NCBI GenBank assembly: GCA_027035825.1
Contig: JALVTX010000233.1
Span: 1-5,152 of the forward strand
Length of the DNA stretch: 5,152 bases
From: Mariprofundaceae bacterium
Lineage (GTDB): Bacteria > Pseudomonadota > Zetaproteobacteria > Mariprofundales > Mariprofundaceae
Direction: 5' to 3'
This document shows positions 1 to 4,469 of this stretch, piece by piece. Both the position numbers and the translations under genes were made by a program. Each line of letters opens with the position of its first letter. Within the stretch, counting starts at the first letter, position 1. Under the pieces are notes generated by a model, which worked only from the letters and a program-made list of their open reading frames with translations, did not search any database and was not told the DNA's origin.

Positions 1-116
1 GAAAAGCGCTTGCCGCAGACCTCGCACTCGCGCCGCCGGCGCACCGCGGCGCCGCCTTCCACCACCCGCGAATCCACCACCCGGGTGTCATCGTTGGCGC
101 AGAACGGGCAGTGCAT
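1..116 (-). CDS. nrdR: Transcriptional repressor NrdR, N-terminal part (cut by window edge)
   Basis: Only the first 38 codons are in the window; the gene continues leftwards. The peptide begins MHCPFCANDDTRVVDSR and has a four-cysteine zinc ribbon (C3, C6, C31, C34) with the basic run RRRRE before the second cysteine pair and CGKRF after it. This is the signature of NrdR, whose zinc ribbon binds NrdR boxes and whose downstream ATP-cone domain (not visible here) senses ATP/dATP to repress ribonucleotide reductase genes. The ATG lies 12 nt after the glyA stop codon on the same strand, so the two are probably co-transcribed; glyA-nrdR is a common proteobacterial order. The upstream Shine-Dalgarno is weak, which suggests translation coupled to glyA. 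Identification is firm; completeness cannot be judged. Confidence 0.95.
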   Translation of the reverse strand, partial: MHCPFCANDDTRVVDSRVVEGGAAVRRRRECEVCGKRF

Positions 117-128
117 GGCGCGAAGGGC

Positions 129-1391
129 TCAGCCCTGGTCGTAGATGGGGAAGCGATCCGTCAGCGCCCGCACCTCGGCCGCCACCTCGCCGTGCACCGA
201 GGCGTCCGCGGGCGCGCGCAGCACGCGCAGGATCAGCTCGCCAACGAGACGGGCCTCCTCCTCGCCCATGCCGCGCGTGGTCATCGCCGCCGTGCCGATG
301 CGGATGCCGCTGGTGATGAAGGGGCTCTCGGGATCGAACGGGATGGTGTTCTTGTTCACGGTGATGCCGGCGGCCTCCAGCGCCTCCTCGGCCACCTTGC
401 CCGTCAGCCCCTGCGGGCGCACGTCCACGCGGAACATGTGGCAATCGGTGCCGCCGGAGACGATGCGCAGGCCGCCCGCCGCCAGCGTTTCGGCCATCGC
501 CCGGGCATTGACCACCACCCGCGCCTGATCGGCGCGGAAATCCTCGCCCAGCGCCTCGCCGAAGGCCACCGCCTTGGCCGCGATGACATGCATCAGCGGG
601 CCGCCCTGGATGCCGGGGAAGATGCGCGAATTGATCTTCTTCGCCAGCTCGTCGTCGTTGGTCAGGATCATGCCGCCGCGGGGGCCGCGCAGCGTCTTGT
701 GCGTCGTCGTCGTCACCACGTGCGCATGCTCCATCGGCCCGGGATAAACGCCGGCGGCGATCAGCCCCGCGTAGTGGGCCATGTCCACCACCAGCCAGGC
801 TCCCACCTCGTCGGCGATGGCGCGCATGCGGGCGAAATCGATCTCCCGCTCATAGGCCGAGGCGCCGCCGATGATGATCTTCGGCCGGTGCTCGCGCGCC
901 ATCTGCTCCATCGCGTCGTAGTCAATGCGCTCGTCATCCTCGCGCACGCCGTAGGCCACGACATTGTACAGCCGGCCGGAGAAGTTCACCGGCGAGCCGT
1001 GGGTCAGGTGCCCGCCGTGCGACAAGTCCATGCCCATGATGGTGTCGCCGGGCTGGAGCAGCGCCATGTACACCGCCATGTTCGCCTGCGAACCGGAGTG
1101 CGGCTGCACGTTCGCGTGCTTCATGCCGAACAGCTCCCGTGCGCGCTCCTGCGCCAGCACTTCCACCTTGTCCACGTGCTCGCAACCGCCGTAGTAGCGC
1201 CGCCCCGGATAGCCCTCGGCATACTTGTTCGTGAGCACCGAGCCTTGGGCCTCGAGCACGGCGCGGGAGACGATATTCTCGCTGGCGATCAGCTCCAGCG
1301 TGTGCTGCTGGCGATCCAGCTCCGCCGCGATGGCCTCGGCCACCGGCGCATCGGCCAGCGGGGCCTGGAAGAAATCGGAACGACTGGACAT
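129..1391 (-). CDS. glyA: Serine hydroxymethyltransferase
   Basis: This PLP enzyme interconverts serine plus tetrahydrofolate with glycine plus 5,10-methylene-tetrahydrofolate, the main cytosolic source of one-carbon units. The protein is 420 aa from the ATG, the usual bacterial length. Visible hallmarks are LELIASENIVS near residue 32, the YAEGYPGRRYYGG loop, HSGSQAN, DLSHGGHLTHG, VVDMAHYAGL, and the PLP-lysine motif VVTTTTHKTLRGPRGG with K at about residue 232. FPGIQGGPLMH and the C-terminal TSGIRIGTAAMTTRG follow. The start is taken as ATG at 1391-1389 because AAGGAG sits 7 nt upstream; the in-frame TTG at 1397 is only 1 nt from that Shine-Dalgarno. It lies downstream of rplS with a hairpin between them, and 12 nt before nrdR. 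No glycine riboswitch fits in the short leader. All key residues seen are intact. Confidence 0.98.
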   Translation of the reverse strand: MSSRSDFFQAPLADAPVAEAIAAELDRQQHTLELIASENIVSRAVLEAQGSVLTNKYAEGYPGRRYYGGCEHVDKVEVLAQERARELFGMKHANVQPHSGSQANMAVYMALLQPGDTIMGMDLSHGGHLTHGSPVNFSGRLYNVVAYGVREDDERIDYDAMEQMAREHRPKIIIGGASAYEREIDFARMRAIADEVGAWLVVDMAHYAGLIAAGVYPGPMEHAHVVTTTTHKTLRGPRGGMILTNDDELAKKINSRIFPGIQGGPLMHVIAAKAVAFGEALGEDFRADQARVVVNARAMAETLAAGGLRIVSGGTDCHMFRVDVRPQGLTGKVAEEALEAAGITVNKNTIPFDPESPFITSGIRIGTAAMTTRGMGEEEARLVGELILRVLRAPADASVHGEVAAEVRALTDRFPIYDQG

Positions 1392-1398
1392 GGACAAA

Positions 1399-1404
1399 CT
1401 CCTT
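1399..1404 (-). promoter_or_regulatory. Ribosome binding site of glyA
   Basis: The sequence reads AAGGAG on the minus strand and is separated by 7 nt from the ATG at 1391. This spacing is what favours that ATG over the upstream in-frame TTG at 1397. Confidence 0.85.
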
Positions 1405-1418
1405 GGTGGTCTTCAAAC

Positions 1419-1447
1419 AGCAAGGGAGCCACCGTGGGCTCCCTGCT
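1419..1447 (-). terminator. Hairpin between rplS and glyA, possible weak terminator or attenuator
   Basis: On the minus strand AGCAGGGAGCC and GGCTCCCTTGCT pair over 8 contiguous bp plus 3 bp beyond a single bulged base, with a 6-nt loop. The following bases are GTTTG, so the T-tract is poor. The structure starts 24 nt after the rplS stop codon and ends 27 nt before the glyA ATG. It may partly terminate rplS transcription, or stabilise a 3' end after processing between the two genes. Its terminator function is inferred. Confidence 0.5.
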
Positions 1448-1471
1448 TGAACGCGCGACGCAACAAGCGCG

Positions 1472-1840
1472 TCAGACGCGGCGCTCGCGGATGCGGGCCG
1501 CCTTGCCGCGCAGGGCGCGCAGATAATACAGCTTGGCGCGGCGAACGCGACCGCGACGCACCAGCTTGATGCTCTCCAGCATCGGCGAATGCAGCGGGAA
1601 CACGCGCTCCACGCCCACGCCGTTGGAAATCTTGCGCACGGTGAAGGTGCTGGAAATGCCGTTGTTGTGGCGGGCGATGACCACGCCCTCGAAGGCTTGC
1701 AGGCGCTCGCGGCGCTCCAGGCCCTTCTTGGTTTCCTTGAAGTCCACCACGCGGACGTTCACCCGCACGGTGTCGCCCTCGCGGAATTCGGGGATGTCGT
1801 CGCGCAACTGATCCCGGGTCACATCGTCCAACGCACGCAT
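1472..1840 (-). CDS. rplS: 50S ribosomal protein L19
   Basis: L19 is a component of the large ribosomal subunit at the interface with the 30S subunit. The 122-aa protein shows the family core RLQAFEGVVIA (residues 46-56), TFTVRKISNGVGVERVFPLHSP (about 65-86) and RRGRVRRAKLYYLR (95-108), ending GKAARIRERR. The start is ATG at 1840-1838, preceded by GGAGG with a 5-nt spacer; an upstream in-frame GTG at 1855 is less likely. Relative to the E. coli protein there is an insertion of about 8 residues (in DFKETKKGLERRE) between the N-terminal strand and RLQAFEG. Upstream on the same strand, 89 bp away, is an RNA methyltransferase; trmD and rimM, frequent partners of rplS, are not in the window on this side. 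Confidence 0.97.
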   Translation of the reverse strand: MRALDDVTRDQLRDDIPEFREGDTVRVNVRVVDFKETKKGLERRERLQAFEGVVIARHNNGISSTFTVRKISNGVGVERVFPLHSPMLESIKLVRRGRVRRAKLYYLRALRGKAARIRERRV

Positions 1841-1845
1841 TGCCG

Positions 1846-1850
1846 CCTCC
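1846..1850 (-). promoter_or_regulatory. Ribosome binding site of rplS
   Basis: GGAGG on the minus strand lies 5 nt before the ATG at 1840. It supports the short L19 form (122 aa) over the longer GTG-initiated frame. Confidence 0.8.
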
Positions 1851-1911
1851 AACACTGGCTGGCCCGCTTCTTCTCGCTCAGAGCTCGGAATGGCGGGCCG
1901 TCAACTGATTC

Positions 1912-1917
1912 TTTATA
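1912..1917 (-). promoter_or_regulatory. Candidate -10 element for rplS (TATAAA)
   Basis: TATAAA on the minus strand lies 13-18 bp after the methyltransferase stop codon in an otherwise GC-rich gap. No good -35 is visible at 16-18 bp upstream, so this is a weak call. If used, transcription would start near 1905 and give rplS a leader of about 65 nt. That leader contains a GGCCCGC/GCGGGCC inverted repeat (1893-1899 with 1861-1867), with a 25-nt loop. Confidence 0.3.
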
Positions 1918-1929
1918 TGGCCTCGCGGG

Positions 1930-2469
1930 TCAGCCGATCCGATAGATGGCCAAGGCCGCCCGCACCGAAAGGTGGCGAACCATACCGATGCCGGCGATGG
2001 GTGACAACCACCCATTTGGCGGCGGCAGCCGCGCCGCGTCCAGCCCCCACCCGGTGCCGAACACGATGAGGTGCGGCCCCGGCTGGCGGCGCAGCTCCGC
2101 CGGCGCAACCACCGCCTCCCGCTCCGGCGGGCTGGCCGAGGTGTACCACAGCCGCCAGTCTGCCTCCGTCAGCACGTCCTCCAGCGAGGCGCGCAGACGG
2201 ATGCGCTCCAGCACCGCCTTGCGCCCCGGGTTGCGCCGGCCGCCCTCGCCCTCGCGCCAGTAGCCGGCGATCTCGTCCACCATCGCGCGCATGGCCGGCG
2301 CCGGATGCACGAAATACACCGGCGCGACATCGTAGAAGGCGCAGGTGCGGGCGAAGTCGTGCACGTCCATGGGCGTCACCGCCGTGGTGGCATTCTCGCC
2401 CTTGCGGTTCAGCACCGGATGGTGCACCAGCGCCACCGCCACGCGCCCGTCCCGGCCTTGCGTTTCCAT
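1930..2469 (-). CDS. SPOUT-type SAM-dependent RNA methyltransferase (COG4752 / TM1570-like family)
   Basis: The 179-aa protein matches the small SPOUT family (Pfam Methyltrn_RNA_4) often encoded between trmD and rplS or fused to TrmD. Visible features are the N-terminal VAVALVHHPVLNRKGE (residues 10-25), TTAVTPMDVHDFART (28-42), the charged GYWREGEGGRRNP (69-81), the glycine-rich LIVFGTGWGL (134-143) and the C-terminal knot segment with MVRHLSVRAALAIYR (163-177). The last two are typical of the SAM-binding trefoil knot. The RNA substrate is unknown to me. The start is placed at ATG 2469, just before the conserved strand, with AAGG about 10 nt upstream; the frame is open to 2526 but would then overlap the probable rpoH promoter. 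It lies upstream of rplS and divergent from rpoH. Family call is firm, exact function is not. Confidence 0.88.
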   Translation of the reverse strand: METQGRDGRVAVALVHHPVLNRKGENATTAVTPMDVHDFARTCAFYDVAPVYFVHPAPAMRAMVDEIAGYWREGEGGRRNPGRKAVLERIRLRASLEDVLTEADWRLWYTSASPPEREAVVAPAELRRQPGPHLIVFGTGWGLDAARLPPPNGWLSPIAGIGMVRHLSVRAALAIYRIG

Positions 2470-2496
2470 GCCGCCAAGCCTTGCCTTGCCGGCCGG

Positions 2497-2526
2497 CTTG
2501 TAAAGCCCCGCGCCCGACCCTATCAT
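2497..2526 (+). promoter_or_regulatory. Candidate rpoH promoter in the divergent intergenic region
   Basis: Two overlapping readings are possible. As a sigma-70-type promoter, TTGTAA (2498-2503) and TATCAT (2521-2526) are separated by exactly 17 bp. As a heat-shock type promoter, CTTGTAA (2497-2503) and CCCTAT (2518-2523) are separated by 14 bp, close to the CTTGAA and CCCCAT pattern of sigma-32 promoters. In either case transcription would start within a few bases of the rpoH ATG at 2534. This is read from the sequence only. Confidence 0.5.
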
Positions 2527-2533
2527 CGAGAAG

Positions 2534-3418
2534 ATGACCGACTCGAACGCACTGGCCCTGCCCGAAGAATCCAGAACCGGCCTCGTCCCCTACCAGCGCG
2601 GCGAACTCTCCAGCCTCGACCTGTGGTATCGGGAGCTGCGCCGCATCCCCAAGCTCACGCGCGAGGAGGAGCAGGAGCTCACCCGCAAGTGGCGCGAGGA
2701 GCGGGATTTCTCCGCCGCCCAGCGGCTGGTCATGGGCAACCTGCACGCGGTGGCCGCCATCGCCCGCGAATACCGGCATTTCGGCCTGCCGGAGATGGAC
2801 CTCATCCAGGAAGGCACGATCGGGCTCATGCAGGCGGTCAAGCGCTTCGACCCCGACCGCGGCTTCCGGCTGATGACCTATGCCTCGTGGTGGGTGCGCG
2901 CGGCCATCCACGACTACATCCTGCGCAACTGGAGCATCGTCAAGATCGGTACGAACAAGCTCCAGCGGCGCATCTTCGCCGGCCTGCAGAAGGCCCGACA
3001 CGCCATCGCCGCCATCGAGGGACGGCTGGACGAGGAAGTGGCCCGGGAATACGGCGTGTCCGCCCGCGAGTTTCAGAACGTGGCCAACGCCTTTTTGCAG
3101 CGCGATGTGTCGCTGGACGCCGAAAGCGAGGACGGCCCGCCGCTGGTGGTGGCCCTGCCGGCGCCGGACGCCACGCCGGAGGAGGAGGTGCTCAACCGCG
3201 ACTGGGAAACGCGCCGCAAGCAGGCGCTGGAACGGGCGCTGGCGGAGCTGCCGGAGCGCGACCGGCTCATCATCGAGAAACGACAGCTGGCGGAGGAGCC
3301 GGCCACGCTCAAGAGCCTCTCCGAGGAGCTGGGCGTGTCCATCGAGCGCGTGCGCCAGCTCGAAAACCGCGCCATCAAGAAACTGCGCGCGGCGATGGCG
3401 CCCGAACTGGCGGGCTGA
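2534..3418 (+). CDS. rpoH: RNA polymerase sigma factor RpoH-like (heat-shock sigma-32)
   Basis: This 294-aa group 3 sigma factor, close to the E. coli length, would direct RNA polymerase to heat-shock promoters. Region 1.2/2.1 covers about residues 28-80. Region 2.2 is LPEMDLIQEGTIGLMQAVKRF (85-105), the core-binding helix. Regions 2.3-2.4 span GFRLMTYASWWVRAAIHDYILRNWSIVKI (110-138), for melting and -10 recognition. The RpoH box is QRRIFAGLQ (144-152), and region 4 spans 233-288 with a helix-turn-helix ending ERVRQLENRAIKKLRAAM. RNW-IVKI followed by the box distinguishes it from RpoD and RpoS, but the box departs from the usual QRKLFFNLR. The ATG at 2534 has only GAGAAG directly before it, consistent with a very short leader. 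ftsYEX, the usual enteric neighbours, are absent; it is divergent from the SPOUT methyltransferase. No frame defects seen. Confidence 0.92.
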   Translation: MTDSNALALPEESRTGLVPYQRGELSSLDLWYRELRRIPKLTREEEQELTRKWREERDFSAAQRLVMGNLHAVAAIAREYRHFGLPEMDLIQEGTIGLMQAVKRFDPDRGFRLMTYASWWVRAAIHDYILRNWSIVKIGTNKLQRRIFAGLQKARHAIAAIEGRLDEEVAREYGVSAREFQNVANAFLQRDVSLDAESEDGPPLVVALPAPDATPEEEVLNRDWETRRKQALERALAELPERDRLIIEKRQLAEEPATLKSLSEELGVSIERVRQLENRAIKKLRAAMAPELAG

Positions 3419-3433
3419 ACGCGATCAGCCCGC
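3410..3433. terminator. Hairpin over the two convergent stop codons (rpoH and a lost neighbour)
   Basis: GCGGGCTGA (3410-3418) and TCAGCCCGC (3425-3433) form a perfect 9-bp stem with a 6-nt loop. The left arm contains the rpoH stop codon; the right arm contains the stop codon of the minus-strand remnant. There is no T-tract on either side, so efficient intrinsic termination is uncertain, although the structure could protect 3' ends in both directions. Confidence 0.5.
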
Positions 3434-3478
3434 CTGCTTCATGACGAAATGATTGATGCGGTCCAAGTGCGCCTTGAT
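3425..3478 (-). pseudogene. C-terminal remnant of an unidentified gene, convergent with rpoH
   Basis: The minus-strand frame ending IKAHLDRINHFVMKQAG has strongly GC-rich third codon positions like the core genes. It stops with GCG GGC TGA just 6 nt from the rpoH stop. Beyond about 3478 base composition drops sharply and the frame reads into the transposase region as low-complexity shadow sequence. I read this as the last 17-18 codons of a former chromosomal gene whose 5' part was removed by the accessory insertion. The peptide is too short for me to name a family; chance coding is possible. Confidence 0.45.
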
Positions 3479-3499
3479 TTTAGAAGGGGCTTGACTAGA

Positions 3500-3527
3500 A
3501 CAGGTTCGCGAAAGGAGCGTAACCTGT
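3500..3527 (+). repeat. Hairpin in the transposase leader with the Shine-Dalgarno in its loop
   Basis: ACAGGTT (3500-3506) pairs with AACCTGT (3521-3527), extended inward by CGC/GCG around a bulged T. The loop contains AAAGGAG (3511-3517), the only ribosome binding site candidate for the ATG at 3531. It may be a transposase expression control structure or part of the element end. Confidence 0.4.
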
Positions 3528-3530
3528 TGT

Positions 3531-3760
3531 ATGACAAGGAAGAATCGATACGCGCACCGTTCAAAGATTTCGGAGGCCAAATTTCGGCAGCTGATGCCTG
3601 TTCGCGCTAGATCTGACGGCCGGACAGATCGCTGAATTGAGCGGCCTGAATCGCAACACCGTGAACCGCTACCTGAAGGCCATACGGGTGCGCTTGGCCG
3701 AGTACTGCGAAGAGCAATCGCCCTTCGGCGGCACGGTGGAGGTCGAAGAGTCATACTTTG
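3531..3760 (+). pseudogene. IS1595-family transposase fragment, frameshifted and truncated
   Basis: The ATG at 3531 opens MTRKNRYAHRSKISEAKFRQLM, and the +1 frame continues from about 3598 as LFALDLTAGQIAELSGLNRNT, then NRYLKAIRVRLAEYCEE and FGGTVEVEESYF. This is the N-terminal helix-turn-helix and the start of the catalytic domain of IS1595-type transposases, where the segment normally reads like EVDESYFG and carries the first catalytic Asp. One extra base near 3597 breaks the frame; the first frame stops at 3633-3635. The similarity ends at about 3760, precisely where a 17-bp inverted repeat begins, so roughly the C-terminal two thirds including the remaining catalytic residues is gone. Here the Asp position reads Glu (VEVEESYF). 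The gene cannot make an active enzyme. GC content is lower than in the flanking core genes. Confidence 0.75.
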
Positions 3761-3801
3761 AACCCTCTGCAAAACCCCATTGGATTTTGCAGAGGGTTCA
3801 A
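3758..3801. repeat. Perfect 17-bp inverted repeat with 10-nt spacer
   Basis: TTGAACCCTCTGCAAAA (3758-3774) is repeated inverted at 3785-3801, separated by CCCCATTGGA. The left arm begins exactly where transposase similarity stops. It could be the fused ends of an insertion sequence after internal deletion, or a hairpin terminator (GCTTTTA follows on the plus strand). Which of these applies cannot be settled from the sequence alone. Confidence 0.8.
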
Positions 3802-3827
3802 GCTTTTATGGTTCAGCTTCAAGCCTT

Positions 3828-3834
3828 GGAGGGG
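3828..3834 (+). promoter_or_regulatory. Ribosome binding site of the XRE-type regulator
   Basis: GGAGGGG lies 5 nt before the ATG at 3840 and fixes this start rather than upstream in-frame codons that would read out of the inverted repeat (for example the ATG at 3780). Confidence 0.75.
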
Positions 3835-3839
3835 TGGCC

Positions 3840-4082
3840 ATGCTTCGCTTTCGACTTAAGGAACTGATCGCCGAGCGAGAATTTCAGACCGGCAAGCGCG
3901 TTACGATGGAAGAGATTGCCAAATCTACAGGGATTCACCGAACGACACTTTCAAAGATCGCCAATCAACGCGGGTACAACACCACGACCGATAACCTCGA
4001 CAAGCTTTGCGCGTTCTTTGATTGTTCGATTGACCAGATTGTTGAATACGTTCCCGACAAAAATCTGAAGCAGGCACCTTGA
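3840..4082 (+). CDS. XRE/Cro-C1-type helix-turn-helix transcriptional regulator
   Basis: An intact 80-aa protein beginning MLRFRLKELIAEREF. Residues 22-42 (VTMEEIAKSTGIHRTTLSKIA plus flanks) form a clear Cro/C1-type helix-turn-helix, with TTLSKI as recognition helix, followed by TTTDNLDKLCAFFDCSIDQIVEYVP, the usual last helices of the HTH_26/HTH_3 class. There is no sensor, protease or toxin domain, so it would act as a small DNA-binding repressor, as in phage or island control genes. It sits alone between transposase debris and a terminator, on the opposite strand to the tRNA. AAGCT (3801-3805) and AGCTT (3816-3820) upstream could be part of an operator, but this is weak. Composition is lower in GC than the core genes, consistent with horizontal origin. 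Its target is unknown. Confidence 0.85.
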   Translation: MLRFRLKELIAEREFQTGKRVTMEEIAKSTGIHRTTLSKIANQRGYNTTTDNLDKLCAFFDCSIDQIVEYVPDKNLKQAP

Positions 4083-4170
4083 TCGGGATGTGGTACTGGC
4101 ACATCAATCAGGGAGTAGAATCACGCCCGTTCATTATCCTTCACCAGCAACTCAGGCAGTGGTCAAAAAT

Positions 4171-4212
4171 CGCGACCCCTTGCCATTGATGACAGGGGTC
4201 ACGCGTTTTTTT
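4171..4212 (+). terminator. Rho-independent terminator after the XRE-type gene
   Basis: GACCCCT (4174-4180) pairs with AGGGGTC (4194-4200), and CGC (4171-4173) pairs with GCG (4203-4205) across a 2-nt bulge, directly followed by seven Ts (4206-4212). It lies 89 nt after the stop codon of the regulator. The bases before the stem give a T5 run on the minus strand, so it may also work in reverse. The 4083-4170 stretch in between shows nothing else recognisable. Confidence 0.7.
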
Positions 4213-4241
4213 GGGCACAGGTTGGGCACAATTTGGGCACA
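4211..4241. repeat. Three direct repeats of TTGGGCACA at exact 11-nt period
   Basis: Identical 9-mers start at 4211, 4222 and 4233, with spacers AG... and AT... of 2 nt. The period is about one helical turn, so all three would face the same side of the DNA. They lie about 70 bp beyond the 3' end of the tRNA gene, between two terminators. A role as protein-binding iterons, for instance recombinase arm sites of a former island, is inferred. Confidence 0.8.
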
Positions 4242-4247
4242 GACGCA

Positions 4248-4275
4248 AGAAAGCCGCCCTCTCGGGCGGCTTTCT
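4248..4275. terminator. Strong bidirectional intrinsic terminator downstream of tRNA-Val
   Basis: AGAAAGCCGCCC (4248-4259) and GGGCGGCTTTCT (4264-4275) pair over 12 bp with a TCTC loop. Reading the minus strand, the stem is preceded by A-rich sequence and ends CTTTCTTGCG; reading plus, it ends CTTTCTGCTTG. It lies about 36 bp past the tRNA 3' end and most likely ends the tRNA transcript. Confidence 0.8.
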
Positions 4276-4311
4276 GCTTGTCATTTTCTCTTTGTTTTCA
4301 AAGAGTTAAGA

Positions 4312-4386
4312 TGGTGGGCGATGCTGGGATTGAACCAGCGACCCCTGCCGTGTGAAGGCAGTGCTCTCCCGCTGAGCTAATCGCCC
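4312..4386 (-). tRNA. tRNA-Val (anticodon CAC), with encoded CCA
   Basis: The minus strand gives a full cloverleaf. The acceptor is GGGCGAT pairing with ATCGCCC, followed by discriminator A and encoded CCA. The D arm is GCTC/GAGC, the anticodon stem CTGCC/GGCAG with loop TTCACAC, and the T arm GCTGG-TTCAATC-CCAGC. The anticodon CAC at 4354-4352 reads the valine codon GTG. The mature tRNA without CCA is 4315-4386. All stems pair, so the gene looks functional. Its 3' end faces the accessory stretch, and a promoter lies upstream at 4424-4453. Confidence 0.97.
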
Positions 4387-4423
4387 GAAACTGGTAATGG
4401 CCCCGCCATCGCGAGGGGCGCGA

Positions 4424-4453
4424 TTTCTAGCAAAGCCCCCCGCCGCCGGTCAA
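4424..4453 (-). promoter_or_regulatory. Promoter of the tRNA-Val gene
   Basis: On the minus strand TTGACC (-35, 4453-4448) is followed after 18 bp by TAGAAA (4429-4424), preceded by TGC to give an extended -10 (TGCTAGAAAT). The bases after the -10 are GCGCCCC, the GC-rich discriminator typical of stringently controlled stable-RNA promoters. The start would be near 4417, giving a leader of about 30 nt before the tRNA 5' end. Confidence 0.65.
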
Positions 4454-4469
4454 CCACGAACTTCGCCCG

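Noticed and set aside
1392..1471. Possible glycine riboswitch upstream of glyA
   Set aside because: The gap is only 80 bp, already contains a hairpin, and shows no glycine aptamer core.
111..1526. 471-aa open frame on the plus strand across glyA
   Set aside because: It is antisense to an unmistakable glyA gene, and its His/Arg/Ala-rich translation is the usual shadow of a high-GC gene.
1913..3001. 362-aa minus-strand frame and 457-aa plus-strand frame (2071-3444) across the methyltransferase and rpoH
   Set aside because: Both overlap two well-supported genes in other frames and have compositionally biased translations without recognisable domains.
3425..3772. 115-aa minus-strand frame as a complete gene
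   Set aside because: Beyond about 3478 it is antisense to the transposase fragment; only the last 18 codons look like genuine coding sequence.
4211..4241. CRISPR array
   Set aside because: Nine-base repeats with 2-nt gaps do not fit CRISPR repeat and spacer sizes, and no cas genes are present.
4090..4380. 96-aa plus-strand frame ending in sequence like MLGLNQRPLPCEG
   Set aside because: The C-terminal part is the antisense translation of the tRNA-Val gene and the frame crosses two terminators, a well-known type of false gene call.
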